NCBI GenBank assembly: GCA_009380005.1
Contig: WHSQ01000020.1
Span: 9,846-48,726 of the forward strand
Direction: 5' to 3'
DNA from: Actinomycetota bacterium
GTDB taxonomy: Bacteria; Actinomycetota; CADDZG01; WHSQ01
Length of the DNA: 38,881 nucleotides
Part shown: positions 1 to 8,883 of the stretch, piece by piece
How the letters are laid out: each line of letters starts with the position of its first letter
How positions within the stretch are numbered: the first letter of the stretch is position 1
The notes under the pieces: generated by a model
Told to the model about the DNA's origin: nothing
Seen by the model: only the letters and a program-made list of their open reading frames with translations
Database searches by the model: none
Translations under genes and position numbers: made by a program

Positions 1-658
1 CGTACTCCGGCGCTCCGACCGGGCGCACGGAGATGTTGGCATCGACGCGCAACGAGCCCTCTTCCATGCGAACGTCCGAGACGCCGAGCGATTCCAGGAT
101 CGCGCGCAGCTCGTTGACGAACACCCGCGCCTCCTCCGCCGAACGGATGTCGGGTTCCGTCACTATCTCGACCAACGGGGTCCCGGCGCGGTTGAAATCC
201 TCCAGCGAGTGCGAGCTATCCGCGATCCTGCCGGTACCGCCCATGTGCTGCGACTTCCCGGTGTCCTCCTCGAGGTGCACGCGATCGATACCCACCTTCG
301 TCGATCCGAACGTGCCCGAGATCTCCAGGAAACCGGACGACCCGAGCGGCAGGTCGTACTGCGAGATCTGATAGTTCTTCGGCATGTCCGGATAGAAGTA
401 GTTCTTGCGATGGAACAGGGAGTGGTCGGCGATGCGGCACCCGAGGGCCGTCGCGATCATCAAGGTGAACTCGACCGCGCGCTCGTTCGCCACCGGTAAG
501 GACCCGGGCATCCCGAGGCAGATCGGACAGGTACGTGTGTTGGGGTCACCCCCGAACGCGACCGCGCAGCCGCAGAACATCTTCGATTTCGTCGACAGCT
601 CGACGTGGATCTCCAGCCCCACGGTGGTCTCGTACCGGGTCACGACGTCGGCGGTCAC
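1..658 (-). CDS. gatB: Asp/Glu-tRNA amidotransferase subunit B, N-terminal part (cut by window edge)
   Basis: GatB is the tRNA-binding and kinase-like subunit of the GatCAB complex, which converts misacylated Glu-tRNAGln and Asp-tRNAAsn to Gln-tRNA and Asn-tRNA in the cytoplasm. About 219 codons are present and the 3' end lies beyond base 1. The N-terminus shows the family core YETTVGLEIHVEL, then a zinc-type Cys cluster (FCGC followed about 15 residues later by TCPIC and LGMPG), the HRKNYFYPDMPKNYQISQYD block and the VHLEEDTGK block. The GTG start (658-656) overlaps the TGA of gatA in a GTGA arrangement, so translation is probably coupled. The order gatC-gatA-gatB is the usual one. Confidence 0.96.
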   Translation of the reverse strand, partial: MTADVVTRYETTVGLEIHVELSTKSKMFCGCAVAFGGDPNTRTCPICLGMPGSLPVANERAVEFTLMIATALGCRIADHSLFHRKNYFYPDMPKNYQISQYDLPLGSSGFLEISGTFGSTKVGIDRVHLEEDTGKSQHMGGTGRIADSSHSLEDFNRAGTPLVEIVTEPDIRSAEEARVFVNELRAILESLGVSDVRMEEGSLRVDANISVRPVGAPEY

Positions 659-2124
659 AGCTCCGGCCTCCCCTCCGGGGACCCGGCGAACCCGAGGTCC
701 TGCTCGAATGCGTAAGCGGCACGGAACATCGTCGGCTCGTCGAGCGACTTCGCGACGATCTGCAAGCCGACCGGGAGGCCATCCTCGGGGGCCAGGCCGG
801 CGGGGATGCTGATCGCCGCGTTCCCGGCCAGGTTCACCGGCACAGTGAAGATGTCGTTCAGGTACATGGCCAGCGGATCCGAGGTCTTCTCCCCCAACGC
901 GAACGCCGTCGTCGGCGTCGTGGGACAGGCGATGAGGTCGACGTCCGCGTAGGCGCGGGCCAAGTCCTGGATGATCAAGGTGCGGACCTTCTGGGCCTTG
1001 CCGTAGTACGCGTCGTAATAGCCGGCCGACAGCGCGTACGTGCCCAGCATTATCCGCCGCTTGACCTCGGCGCCGAACCCCTCGTCCCGCGAACTCGCCG
1101 TCATCGCGACGATGTCCGCGCCGGGGGCGCGCCGGCCGTAACGCACGCCGTCGTAGCGAGCCAGGTTGGACGAGGCTTCCGCCGGAGCGATCAGGTAGTA
1201 GGCCGAGATGCCGTGTTCGAACGACGGAAGAGATACCTCCTGCAGCGATGCGCCGAGCTTCTCCAACCGGGCGTAGGCCTCGTCGATCTTCTGACGCACG
1301 CCCTCCTGGGTGGGGACGAACTCCTTGACGATCCCGATCCGCAGGCCCTCGATCCCCCCGTCGATGCCGTCGAGCAGGTTGGGATACTCGTCCGGGATGG
1401 ACGTCGAGTCGAGCGGGTCGTGACCGGCGGCCATCTGGAGCAAGGCCGCGGCGTCCTCGACCGTCCGAGCGAGGGGGCCGGGCCGGTCCAACGACGACGC
1501 GAACGCGATCAGCCCGTAACGCGAGATCGAACCGTACGTCGGGTTCACGCCGACGATCCCGGAAAGCGATGCAGGTTGCCGCACGGAGCCCCCCGTATCG
1601 GTTCCCCAGGCCCAGGGCACGAGGCCCGCGGCGACGGCCGCGGCCGAGCCTCCGCTCGAGCCCCCCGGCACCTTGTCGAGATCCCACGGGTTGCGGGACG
1701 GGAAGAAGCCGGAGTTCTCGGTCGACGATCCCATCGCGAATTCGTCCAGGTTGGTCTTGCCCGTCATCGGCAGGCCGCCCTCGGTGCATCTGCTCACGAC
1801 CGTCGCGTCGTACGGCGGCACCCAGCTCTCCAGGATGCGAGAGGCGGCGGTGCTCGTTACCCCGCGGGTCACGAAGATGTCCTTGTAGCCAACCGGCACG
1901 CCGTCGTAACGGGATCTCGCCTCTCCGGCCGCGCGACGCTCGTCGGAGGCCGCCGCGTCGGCGCGCAGGCGGTCGTCGGTGCGGTTGAGGTAGGCCTTGA
2001 TCTTGTCGTCGGTCGCGTCGGCGCGGACGATCAGGTGCTCGGCGATGTCGGTAGCGGACACCTCACCCGCGTCGAGTTCGCGGGCCAGCTGGGTAGCGCT
2101 CTTCCAGATCGTGTCCTCGCTCAC
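655..2124 (-). CDS. gatA: Asp/Glu-tRNA amidotransferase subunit A
   Basis: GatA is the glutaminase subunit that releases ammonia from glutamine for GatB. The protein has 489 residues, normal for the family. It carries the amidase signature (GGSSGGSAAAVAAG near 154-167) and the Ser-cisSer-Lys triad, read as K81 (in GYKDIF), S156 and S180 (in TDTGGSVRQPA). A small deviation is GVNPTYG where GLKPTYG is usual. The GTG start at 2124 overlaps the gatC stop as GTGA, and the stop overlaps the gatB start in the same way, so the three genes form one tightly coupled unit. Confidence 0.97.
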   Translation of the reverse strand: MSEDTIWKSATQLARELDAGEVSATDIAEHLIVRADATDDKIKAYLNRTDDRLRADAAASDERRAAGEARSRYDGVPVGYKDIFVTRGVTSTAASRILESWVPPYDATVVSRCTEGGLPMTGKTNLDEFAMGSSTENSGFFPSRNPWDLDKVPGGSSGGSAAAVAAGLVPWAWGTDTGGSVRQPASLSGIVGVNPTYGSISRYGLIAFASSLDRPGPLARTVEDAAALLQMAAGHDPLDSTSIPDEYPNLLDGIDGGIEGLRIGIVKEFVPTQEGVRQKIDEAYARLEKLGASLQEVSLPSFEHGISAYYLIAPAEASSNLARYDGVRYGRRAPGADIVAMTASSRDEGFGAEVKRRIMLGTYALSAGYYDAYYGKAQKVRTLIIQDLARAYADVDLIACPTTPTTAFALGEKTSDPLAMYLNDIFTVPVNLAGNAAISIPAGLAPEDGLPVGLQIVAKSLDEPTMFRAAYAFEQDLGFAGSPEGRPEL

Positions 2125-2414
2125 GAGTCCTCGATGATCCTGGGTACCCGGAACCGGCCGTCCTCGGTCTCGGGCGCGTTCGCGAGGGCCACCTCCTGCG
2201 GGAGCGACGGCGTGACTTCGTCCGGTCTCATCACGTTGCGAAGCGGGATGGCATGAGAGGTCGGCTCGATCCCGTCCAGGTCGAGGGCCTGGATCTTCTC
2301 CGCGTGGTCGAGGATGGCCGCCAGCTCCACCTGCATGCGTTCCCTCTCCTCCTCGGACAGATCGAGCCGCGCCAAGCGGGCGACGTGGTCCACGGCCGCT
2401 CTATCGATCGTCAT
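2121..2414 (-). CDS. gatC: Asp/Glu-tRNA amidotransferase subunit C
   Basis: GatC is the small subunit that wraps around and stabilises GatA. I chose the ATG at 2414, giving 97 residues and the family N-terminus MTIDRAAVDHVARLARL; the ORF stays open to 2495, but the extra residues do not resemble GatC. An ATG two codons earlier (2420) is a possible alternative. The C-terminal half has the usual LRxDxV-like segment (MRPDEVTPSLP) and the PETEDGRFRVPRI ending. It lies 52 bases downstream of the receiver gene on the same strand, so read-through from that gene is possible. Confidence 0.93.
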   Translation of the reverse strand: MTIDRAAVDHVARLARLDLSEEERERMQVELAAILDHAEKIQALDLDGIEPTSHAIPLRNVMRPDEVTPSLPQEVALANAPETEDGRFRVPRIIEDS

Positions 2415-2466
2415 GGGCATGCATCCTAGAACTTGCTCCGACGAGGGTAGGTGGGAGGTCTCCTCC

Positions 2467-2823
2467 CTAGAGAAGTTGTTCGAGCAGAGGTGCAACTGCC
2501 GTGATGCGCTCCTTGCTGAGGAACGCGTCGGCCCAGTCGGGCTTCGCCGTAAGGACCCCGGAGAACGCCACGATCTTGACGTCCGGGTTCGCCTCCCTGA
2601 TCAGTTTGGCCGTGGCCGCGCCGTCCATCACGCCCGGCATCCGGTAATCGAGCAGGACGAGGTCGGGCCGGTGGGTCAGCGCCATGAGCAGGCCCTCCTT
2701 GCCGTCGGCCGCCTCCCCCACGACCTCGTAGCTCTCGACCTCGAACAGGAGCCGGAGGGTGTGCCGGATGTCGGCGTCGTCGTCCACGATCAGGACCTTG
2801 GTGGGCCCCGAGCCGTCCTGCAT
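2467..2823 (-). CDS. Stand-alone response-regulator receiver protein
   Basis: This 118-residue protein is only a CheY-like receiver domain; there is no DNA-binding or enzymatic output domain. The acidic pocket is D14-D16 (VLIVDDD), the phospho-acceptor is D59 (LVLLDYRMPG), the switch Ser is S88 (VAFSG) and the conserved Lys is K104 (FLSKE). The ATG at 2823 is preceded by a GAGAGGGA-type ribosome site and excludes a non-homologous extension that stays open upstream. The nearest histidine kinase in the window is about 11 kb away (13131-14393), so any partnership is speculative. Such proteins usually relay phosphate or bind a partner directly. Confidence 0.9.
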   Translation of the reverse strand: MQDGSGPTKVLIVDDDADIRHTLRLLFEVESYEVVGEAADGKEGLLMALTHRPDLVLLDYRMPGVMDGAATAKLIREANPDVKIVAFSGVLTAKPDWADAFLSKERITAVAPLLEQLL

Positions 2824-2953
2824 GGTTTCCCTCTCGTTCGAGCGTTGGACGAAGGTAATCACGCCCACGGGGCCCTTGGATAGCCCCATCTGACCCGGGC
2901 CGGGCCACTCCGGTGGGTAGGCTGGCCGCGGCACGCACCCGAAGGAGAACCAG

Positions 2954-4117
2954 GTGGACCTCTCGATCCCGGAGGAGTACCGGCAGCTCCAGGCAGACCT
3001 GGGGTCGTTCATCGACCGCGAGCTCAGGCCCCTGGAAGAGGAGCATCTCGACCCCGAGGAGGACGAGATCCCGGTCGAGCTCGCCCACCGGGTCCGCAGG
3101 CGGGCGGCCGAGCTTGGGTTCTACGCAGCCGATTTCCCGGAGGACCTGGGCGGCAGCGGCTTGCCGGCTCTGGGAATGGTCCTCCTGCGAGAGACCGCAT
3201 GGTCCTCGGGGTCCCGGCTGGCGGCGTTCGCGACCTACGGACCCGAGGGCCCGACCGGGGTCTTGCTCGCGGGGACCGACGAGCAGAAGAAGAGATACCT
3301 CACGCCTCTGATCACCGCGGAGAAGTCGATGTGCTTCGCGCTCACCGAGCCCCACGCGGGGTCAGATGCCCAGAACATCAAGACGCGCGCCCGCAAGGAT
3401 GGCGAGGAGTGGGTCCTGAACGGAACGAAGCACTTCATCACGAACGGGAAGCACGCCGACTTCGCTCTCGTCTTCGCGGCCAACGATCCGGAGAAGAAGG
3501 CCCAGGGCGGGATCACCGCCTTCATCGTCGAGAAGGACACCCCGGGTTTCGCAGTGGGTCGCGCTCAGAGGGGAATGGTCGATGGGGAGGCTCAGTTCGA
3601 GCTCGTCTTCGACGACTGCCGCGTCCCCGAGGAGAACGTCCTGGGGGGGCCGGAGAACGTGGGCATGGGCTTCTACGCGGCGATGCAGTTCCTCGCCATG
3701 GGTCGTCTCTCGATCGCAGCCATGTGCAACGGCATCGCGCAGTTCGCCTTCGATGCCGGCCTGCGGTACGCGAAAGACCGCGAGGCGTTCGACCGCCCCA
3801 TCGGCAAGAACCAGTACGTGCAGGGCCACATCGTGGAATCGTTGATCCGGCTCAAGGCCGCCAAGCTGATGACGTACGAATGCGCCTGGAAGTACGACCA
3901 GGGCGACCCCGTCGTCCAGGAATCGTCGATCGTCAAGCTCTATGCGTCGGAGATGGTCAACGACGTCGTCGACCGGATGATCCAGGTCCACGGCGGCATG
4001 GGATGGATGCGCGAGCTTCCGCTGGAACGGCTCTACAGGTTCGTGCGGATCTTCACCCTGGTCGAGGGGACGTCGGAGATCCAGAGGTACATCATCGCCA
4101 AGACCCTCGGGCTGTGA
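2954..4117 (+). CDS. Acyl-CoA dehydrogenase family protein
   Basis: This FAD enzyme oxidises an acyl-CoA to the 2-enoyl-CoA and passes electrons to an electron-transfer flavoprotein. The 387-residue length is typical. Visible motifs are the first family signature CFALTEPHAGSDA, the RYAKDREAFDRPIGKNQ block and the C-terminal VEGTSEIQRYIIAKTLGL, in which E371 sits at the position of the catalytic base in medium- and short-chain enzymes. The GTG start follows AAGGAG by a normal spacing. No other beta-oxidation gene is adjacent, so chain length and substrate cannot be told. A stem-loop lies directly after the stop. Confidence 0.93.
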   Translation: MDLSIPEEYRQLQADLGSFIDRELRPLEEEHLDPEEDEIPVELAHRVRRRAAELGFYAADFPEDLGGSGLPALGMVLLRETAWSSGSRLAAFATYGPEGPTGVLLAGTDEQKKRYLTPLITAEKSMCFALTEPHAGSDAQNIKTRARKDGEEWVLNGTKHFITNGKHADFALVFAANDPEKKAQGGITAFIVEKDTPGFAVGRAQRGMVDGEAQFELVFDDCRVPEENVLGGPENVGMGFYAAMQFLAMGRLSIAAMCNGIAQFAFDAGLRYAKDREAFDRPIGKNQYVQGHIVESLIRLKAAKLMTYECAWKYDQGDPVVQESSIVKLYASEMVNDVVDRMIQVHGGMGWMRELPLERLYRFVRIFTLVEGTSEIQRYIIAKTLGL

Positions 4118-4118
4118 T

Positions 4119-4142
4119 CCGGGGGGCCCGGAGGCCCCCCGG
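4119..4142. terminator. GC-rich stem-loop between convergent genes
   Basis: A perfect 10-base inverted repeat (CCGGGGGGCC, loop CGGA, then its complement) starts one base after the acyl-CoA dehydrogenase stop and ends five bases before the stop of the facing surface-protein gene. There is no T-tract on either side, so it may act as a bidirectional transcription barrier or 3'-end stabiliser rather than a classical intrinsic terminator. Confidence 0.6.
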
Positions 4143-4147
4143 AATCC

Positions 4148-7100
4148 CTAGCTTCCTTCGTAGGAGTCGGTCACCAGGCGCTTCGTCGCGCGCACCCGGT
4201 TGAGGATCAGCAAGGCCGCTCCGGTGGCGAGCATCGAGACGCCGATCCATAGCCACCCGGCCATGCCGGAACCAGTGAACGGGAGGACCCTGCGGGGCAG
4301 GACCTCGGGCGGCGGGTTCTTCTTCTCACGATCGATGCGACGTGGCAGGACCTCCTCTTCCCAGTTGCCGAAGTCCACGCCCTCGACCGAGTCGCCCGAG
4401 CCGATCAGCACCGTCACGCCCTTCGTCCCGGCGCAGTCCGGGCCCGTGGCGGGGGCCGATTGCGTCCAATTCTCCTGCATGACCTCGCACACGATGTAGT
4501 GGCCCGGGAGCAGCTCGCCGAAGCTGTAGGAGCCGGCGGCGGCCGTCTCGGTCAGGTCCACCAAGGGTTCGCCGTCGTCGAGGAGCTGGTTCGCGTTCTC
4601 GTCGACGTAGAGCTCGATCTCCCAGCCGGCGAGACCCCCATCGTTGGCGTTGCGCTGACCGTTCGCGTTGAGGTCTTCCCACTTGGTGCCGGCGATGGCT
4701 CCGAGCTGGTAGTTGAGGAAGTCGAGGTCGTCGACGGTCTCGCCCGAGGACGGGGTCACCTCGTAGCACACCGTGGCCGGCGCGCTCTGGTGCCAGTCGG
4801 ACGGCAGGACCTCACACACCGTGTAGGTGGTGCCCGGCGTGAGGCCGGAGATGGTCCAGTCGCCGTCGGCGTCGGTCGTGGTCGAGACCTCGCCGTCGTC
4901 GAGCTCGCCGTTGTCGTTGCCGTCGAGGAAGATCGTCCAGCCCTCGAGCCCGGCGTCGTCGCCGTTCTCGGCGCCGTCGGCGTCGAGGTCGTGGATCTTG
5001 GTGCCCTCGAGCGTGGCGTTCCGGTAGTTGCCGAAGTTGTTGTTCGGGACCGAGTCGCCGGAGCCGAACGTATCTTCGTGATAACAACCGTGCTGGTCCG
5101 TGGTCGTCGGGTAGGAGCAGAACCAGCCCGCCTGAGCGACCTCACGGATCTTCCACGTCCCCGGGTTGACCCCGGTGATCTTGTACGAGCCCGGGTTGTC
5201 GCCACCGGTGCTCGTGTCCGCCGACGGTTCGCCGGCGTCCTTCGTGCCGTTGTCGTTGTAGTCGACGTAGATGGTGAAGGAGACGCTGGGAGCCGTCTCG
5301 GTCTCGTCCAGGACGCCATCGGCATCCATGTCTTCGAACTTCACGCCGGTCTTCTCGGCCGGCGTCCAGTTACCGAAGTTCCTGTCGGTAAGCGCCGTAC
5401 GCGACCCGATCGTCACGTCGTGATAGCAGGTGGTCGAGATCCCGATGAAGCCGAACAGGTCGGTGGTGCCGTCGGACGGGGACGAGCAGTACCAGGTGAG
5501 CCCGCCCGTAGGGATCACCTCGTAGACGCGGTAGGAGTCGTCGCGGGGACGGATACCGTCGATCTTGTAGTAGCCGGTCTCGTCGGTCACGGCCGATAGA
5601 TCGACGGTCTCGTCGAACTCGCCGTCATCGTCCACGTCGAGCCATATGACCCAGCCTTGCAGGCCGGGCTCGCCGTCGTCCCATTCGGTGTTGGCGTTCT
5701 CGTCGAGGAACTTGTAGCCCTCGACCGACCCGGGGGCCCAGTTGCCGAAGTCGTTGCCGGTGAGCTCGGCGTCGCCCGAGAGGAGGGTCACGGCGTAGCC
5801 GTTGCCGTCCGGGCAGCCGACCTCATTACCGGAGGCCGACGGATAGCTCTGGGTCCATCCCGACTTGAGCACCTCGCAGACGATGTAATCGCCGGGATCC
5901 AGGTCCGTGTAGCTGTAGGCGCCGGTCCCGGCGGCCGTCGTCTGGGGCGAGCTCGCGTGCTGCGGCTCGCCGTCGTCGAGGTTCCCGTTGCCGTTCGTGT
6001 CCACGTACAGGCGGATTTCCCAGGTGGGGAGCGGGTCGTCGGTGAGCGCGCGGGTACCGTCGGAGTTGTCGTCCTCCCACTTGATCCCGGACAACGAGAC
6101 CTTGTGGAAGTTGCCGAAGTCCTTGTTCTCCGCTGCGGCCGACCCGGAGAGCAGATCGTCGACCAACCAGCCCTTGGTCCCATCCGGGCAGGTCGGGCCG
6201 GACGACGGCGAGCTCTGATGCCAGGTGTTCTGCTGCGTCTCGCAGACGATGTAACTGCCGGGATCCAGGTCGGCGAAGGAGTAAGCCCCCGTCTCCACGG
6301 CGGTCGTCGTGGTCGCGACGGCCGGGGTCTCGCCGGCATCGATCACGCCGTTGTCGTTGGCGTCTCGGTACAGCTTGATCTGGAAACCACCGACACCCTC
6401 GTCGGTCCCGTCCTCGGTGCCGTCGGCGTCGTGGTCGTGGAACTTGTTGCCGGAGATGGACACCTTCTGGTAGTTGCCGAAGTCCTTGCCGGTCTCGCTC
6501 TCTCCGGAAGTGAGCTCGACGCCGTGTCCGGTCGACACCTGCCCACAATCCGCCCCCGAAGCGGGTGCGCTCTGCGTCCAGAGGTTCTGAGGCACCTCAC
6601 ACACGAGATAGGTCCCGGGCTCCAGGTTGTTGAACGCGTACGCACCGTTCGCGTTAGTGGTGGTGGACGTCTCGCCACCGTCGAGCGAACCGTTGCCGTT
6701 GGCGTCCAGGAAGATGACCCAGCCCTGGAGGCCGGGTTCTCCCGCTCCGTCATCGACGCCGTCGGCATCCCTGTCGTGGAACTTCTGGCCCGCGATCGAG
6801 CCCTTCTGATAGTTGCCGAAGCTGACCGATTCGCTGCTGTTGGCCGCGATCGCGATCGCTCCGCTGCACAACGACGTGCTGTTGAACCAATCCGACTTCA
6901 GCGTCTCGCAGACGTAGTAGGTGCCGGGGAGCAATCCGCCGAAGACGGCGTTACCGGAAGCGTCCGTCTGTTCGGTGGTGACGTTCGTGTCCTGGTCGCC
7001 ACCGGTGTTCTGGAGACCGCCGGTGCCGTTGGACTCCTCGTAGAGCGTCATCGTCCACGTCGCGAGGCCGGAGTCCCCGGTTCCCTTGACGCCGTCCGCG

Positions 7101-7900
7101 TTCAGGTCGTGGAACTTGTGCGCGGTGATCGTGCCGCAGGAGTTGACCGGGAAGGTGGTGGGCCTGATCACGTCCTGCAGGGTGGACACGAAGGAGGAGC
7201 CGGAGGAGCGGCTCTTCACGAAGACCTGGTTCGCGTTCACGCAGATCCCCAGGTTCTCGGACAGCAGCGCGGTGTTGATCACGAGCTCGCCGAACTCGCG
7301 GTCCTCGCTGATGTTCCCCTCGGCGATGTCGAGGGTGGTGAGCTCCACCTTGTCGTCCCAACAGGGAACGCTGGACGAGTTCGCCTCGCACTCGTCGTCG
7401 TCTCCGGAGGTGACCCATTCCGACAGGTAGATGGTCACCCCGCTGCTGGTGTTCCCGCCGAAGGCGTACTGCACCAGGAGATCGCCGGCCGTGCGAACCG
7501 GGGTGTCGTTCACAAGGATGGTCGACTGGTTGAACTCGAAGTCGACGTCGGCGCTCCCGGGGTCCTCGGTTCGCCGCCACGCCGCGTACAGGAAGGTCCC
7601 GTCGAACTTGAAGTACGCGTTCGTGAAGTCGGTCTTGTTCTTAGGGATCGAATCGGCCACGAAGGTGGGGTTCTCGTCGTCCTCCTTGGCGTTGTTCGTA
7701 TAGGTCGAGTCGTCGCTGGGGTCTCGCTGGATGGGATCGGTCGGGTTCGCGGTGGTGCCGAGGTCGAGGAACCCGTCGGATCCGTCGTAGGTCGATCCCG
7801 GGAGCGTCGCCGAAGCCAGCGGGAGCCCGCTGAAGATGACGAAGAACACGAGCAACGGCACGAACGTCAACCGCGATCCGCGGGCGCTGAACTTCTGCAT
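4148..7900 (-). CDS. Sortase-anchored surface protein with eight SdrD/CnaB-like prealbumin-fold repeats
   Basis: This is a predicted secreted, cell-wall-anchored protein of 1250 residues. Residues 1-31 are a signal peptide (MQKFSARGSR, hydrophobic core, ASA cleavage site). Residues about 35-255 form an N-terminal domain I cannot name, possibly a beta-sandwich binding domain. Eight repeats follow at about 256-364, 367-479, 480-600, 601-722, 723-846, 847-960, 961-1065 and 1066-1180. Most have a DxDADG-type loop near the start and a DxNxNGxxDxGE loop about 30 residues later, both Ca-binding-like. The C-terminus is LPFTG at 1206-1210, one membrane helix and the basic tail RVRATKR, a classical sorting signal. 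The ATG at 7900 follows AGAGGA. The adhesive or stalk role is inferred. No sortase gene is in the window. Confidence 0.9.
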   Translation of the reverse strand: MQKFSARGSRLTFVPLLVFFVIFSGLPLASATLPGSTYDGSDGFLDLGTTANPTDPIQRDPSDDSTYTNNAKEDDENPTFVADSIPKNKTDFTNAYFKFDGTFLYAAWRRTEDPGSADVDFEFNQSTILVNDTPVRTAGDLLVQYAFGGNTSSGVTIYLSEWVTSGDDDECEANSSSVPCWDDKVELTTLDIAEGNISEDREFGELVINTALLSENLGICVNANQVFVKSRSSGSSFVSTLQDVIRPTTFPVNSCGTITAHKFHDLNADGVKGTGDSGLATWTMTLYEESNGTGGLQNTGGDQDTNVTTEQTDASGNAVFGGLLPGTYYVCETLKSDWFNSTSLCSGAIAIAANSSESVSFGNYQKGSIAGQKFHDRDADGVDDGAGEPGLQGWVIFLDANGNGSLDGGETSTTTNANGAYAFNNLEPGTYLVCEVPQNLWTQSAPASGADCGQVSTGHGVELTSGESETGKDFGNYQKVSISGNKFHDHDADGTEDGTDEGVGGFQIKLYRDANDNGVIDAGETPAVATTTTAVETGAYSFADLDPGSYIVCETQQNTWHQSSPSSGPTCPDGTKGWLVDDLLSGSAAAENKDFGNFHKVSLSGIKWEDDNSDGTRALTDDPLPTWEIRLYVDTNGNGNLDDGEPQHASSPQTTAAGTGAYSYTDLDPGDYIVCEVLKSGWTQSYPSASGNEVGCPDGNGYAVTLLSGDAELTGNDFGNWAPGSVEGYKFLDENANTEWDDGEPGLQGWVIWLDVDDDGEFDETVDLSAVTDETGYYKIDGIRPRDDSYRVYEVIPTGGLTWYCSSPSDGTTDLFGFIGISTTCYHDVTIGSRTALTDRNFGNWTPAEKTGVKFEDMDADGVLDETETAPSVSFTIYVDYNDNGTKDAGEPSADTSTGGDNPGSYKITGVNPGTWKIREVAQAGWFCSYPTTTDQHGCYHEDTFGSGDSVPNNNFGNYRNATLEGTKIHDLDADGAENGDDAGLEGWTIFLDGNDNGELDDGEVSTTTDADGDWTISGLTPGTTYTVCEVLPSDWHQSAPATVCYEVTPSSGETVDDLDFLNYQLGAIAGTKWEDLNANGQRNANDGGLAGWEIELYVDENANQLLDDGEPLVDLTETAAAGSYSFGELLPGHYIVCEVMQENWTQSAPATGPDCAGTKGVTVLIGSGDSVEGVDFGNWEEEVLPRRIDREKKNPPPEVLPRRVLPFTGSGMAGWLWIGVSMLATGAALLILNRVRATKRLVTDSYEGS

Positions 7901-8166
7901 CGAAGTTTTCCTCTCGATCGTTGGCGATTCTTGGGGAGCGATCCAAGTGTGCGTCCCAGTCGACACGAAAGCTCCGTCAGATGAGTCCGCAACTTCGGCA
8001 ATATCGGGTACGCAGTTGAGGCAACTACGGCCGTCCCGCAGCGCGCGAAGGTCGAAACGCCTCTCTCGGCGCCCGGTTTGCCGCTGCTACGTATGCGAGT
8101 CGTTATTGTTTGGGGGATTCGTCATCGTTAGTGATCTTTGGGAGATCCGAGACCTAGGAGGGACAC
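7901..8166. other. Divergent intergenic region upstream of the surface protein and UPF0173 gene
   Basis: These 266 bases separate two divergent genes and must hold promoters for both. The only clear element is the AGGAGGG ribosome site at 8156-8162 before the hydrolase. On the reverse strand there is a long untranslated leader with GGCAAACC (about 8077-8084) and a later GGGACG, but the arrangement does not fit a known riboswitch. No tRNA-like fold or coding potential was seen. Confidence 0.4.
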
Positions 8167-8883
8167 ATGGCGGGGCTACCCGGCGGCACGAAACTCACGT
8201 GGTTGGGACACGCGGCGTTCATCGTCGAGACCGATGCAGGCAGCAGACTCCTGATCGATCCGTGGGTGATGAACAATCCGATGTGCCCCGACGATCTCAA
8301 GGATCCCGGTGACCTGGACGCGATACTGATCACCCATGCGCACTTCGATCACATCGGCGACGCGGTGGAACTCGCGAAGCAGAAGTCACCCGGCGACGTC
8401 GTAGCGATCAAAGAGACCGCAGGATGGCTCGAGTCGAAGGGCGTGGCCAACACCGTGGGCATGAACCTGGGCGGCACGGTGGAGGTCGCCGGCTGCAAGG
8501 CGCACATGGTCTTCGCGGCGCACTCGTGCGGCATCGCGGACGGTGACCAGACCATCTACGGGGGGAGCGCGGCCGGTTACGTCCTCGAGCTCGAGGACGG
8601 CTTCCGGATCTATCACGCGGGTGACACCGCGGTATTCGGAGACATGCAACTCATCGGTCGCCTGCTCAAGCCGGACGTCGCGCTGCTTCCCATAGGAGAC
8701 CACTTCACGATGGGGCCGTTCAGCGCGGCGGAGGCCATCAGGTTGCTCGGCGTGAAGACGGTCGTGCCGATGCACTTCGGTACGTTCCCCCTGTTGACCG
8801 GCACCCCCGACGATCTACGACGGGAAGCTTCGGACATCGACGGATTAGAGGTGATGGAGCTGGCTCCCGGAGGGTCCCTCTAG
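8167..8883 (+). CDS. UPF0173-type metal-dependent hydrolase (metallo-beta-lactamase fold)
   Basis: This is a cytoplasmic metallo-beta-lactamase-fold protein of 238 residues, close to the usual 225-235 of the YtkL/UPF0173 family. The metal motif HxHxDH is seen as H57, H59, D61 and H62 (ITHAHFDHIGD). The start KLTWLGHAAF and the segment YHAGDTAVFGDM with a second metal-ligand Asp are also characteristic, as is the late PMHFGTFPLLTG block. The natural substrate of this family is not firmly known. The start is well supported by AGGAGGG. Its TAG stop shares the palindrome CTAG with the stop of the convergent gene. Confidence 0.92.
   Translation: MAGLPGGTKLTWLGHAAFIVETDAGSRLLIDPWVMNNPMCPDDLKDPGDLDAILITHAHFDHIGDAVELAKQKSPGDVVAIKETAGWLESKGVANTVGMNLGGTVEVAGCKAHMVFAAHSCGIADGDQTIYGGSAAGYVLELEDGFRIYHAGDTAVFGDMQLIGRLLKPDVALLPIGDHFTMGPFSAAEAIRLLGVKTVVPMHFGTFPLLTGTPDDLRREASDIDGLEVMELAPGGSL

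Noticed and set aside
4148-7900. The eight repeats as a recombination-generated DNA tandem array
   Set aside because: The repeats are similar in protein motifs but vary in length and sequence at the DNA level, so they are old, diverged domains rather than a recent tandem expansion.
5657-7984. A long forward-strand open frame (775 codons) opposite the surface-protein gene, and others like it across the window
   Set aside because: It arises from the biased codons and repeats of the reverse-strand gene; it has no family motif or ribosome site, and the opposite strand encodes a clear signal peptide, repeats and sorting signal.
7991-8090. Possible c-di-GMP-I riboswitch in the leader of the surface-protein gene (GGCAAACC then GGGACG on the reverse strand)
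   Set aside because: The spacing between the two elements is too long, the stem with the GNRA loop is missing, and GCAAAGCC does not follow GGGACG.
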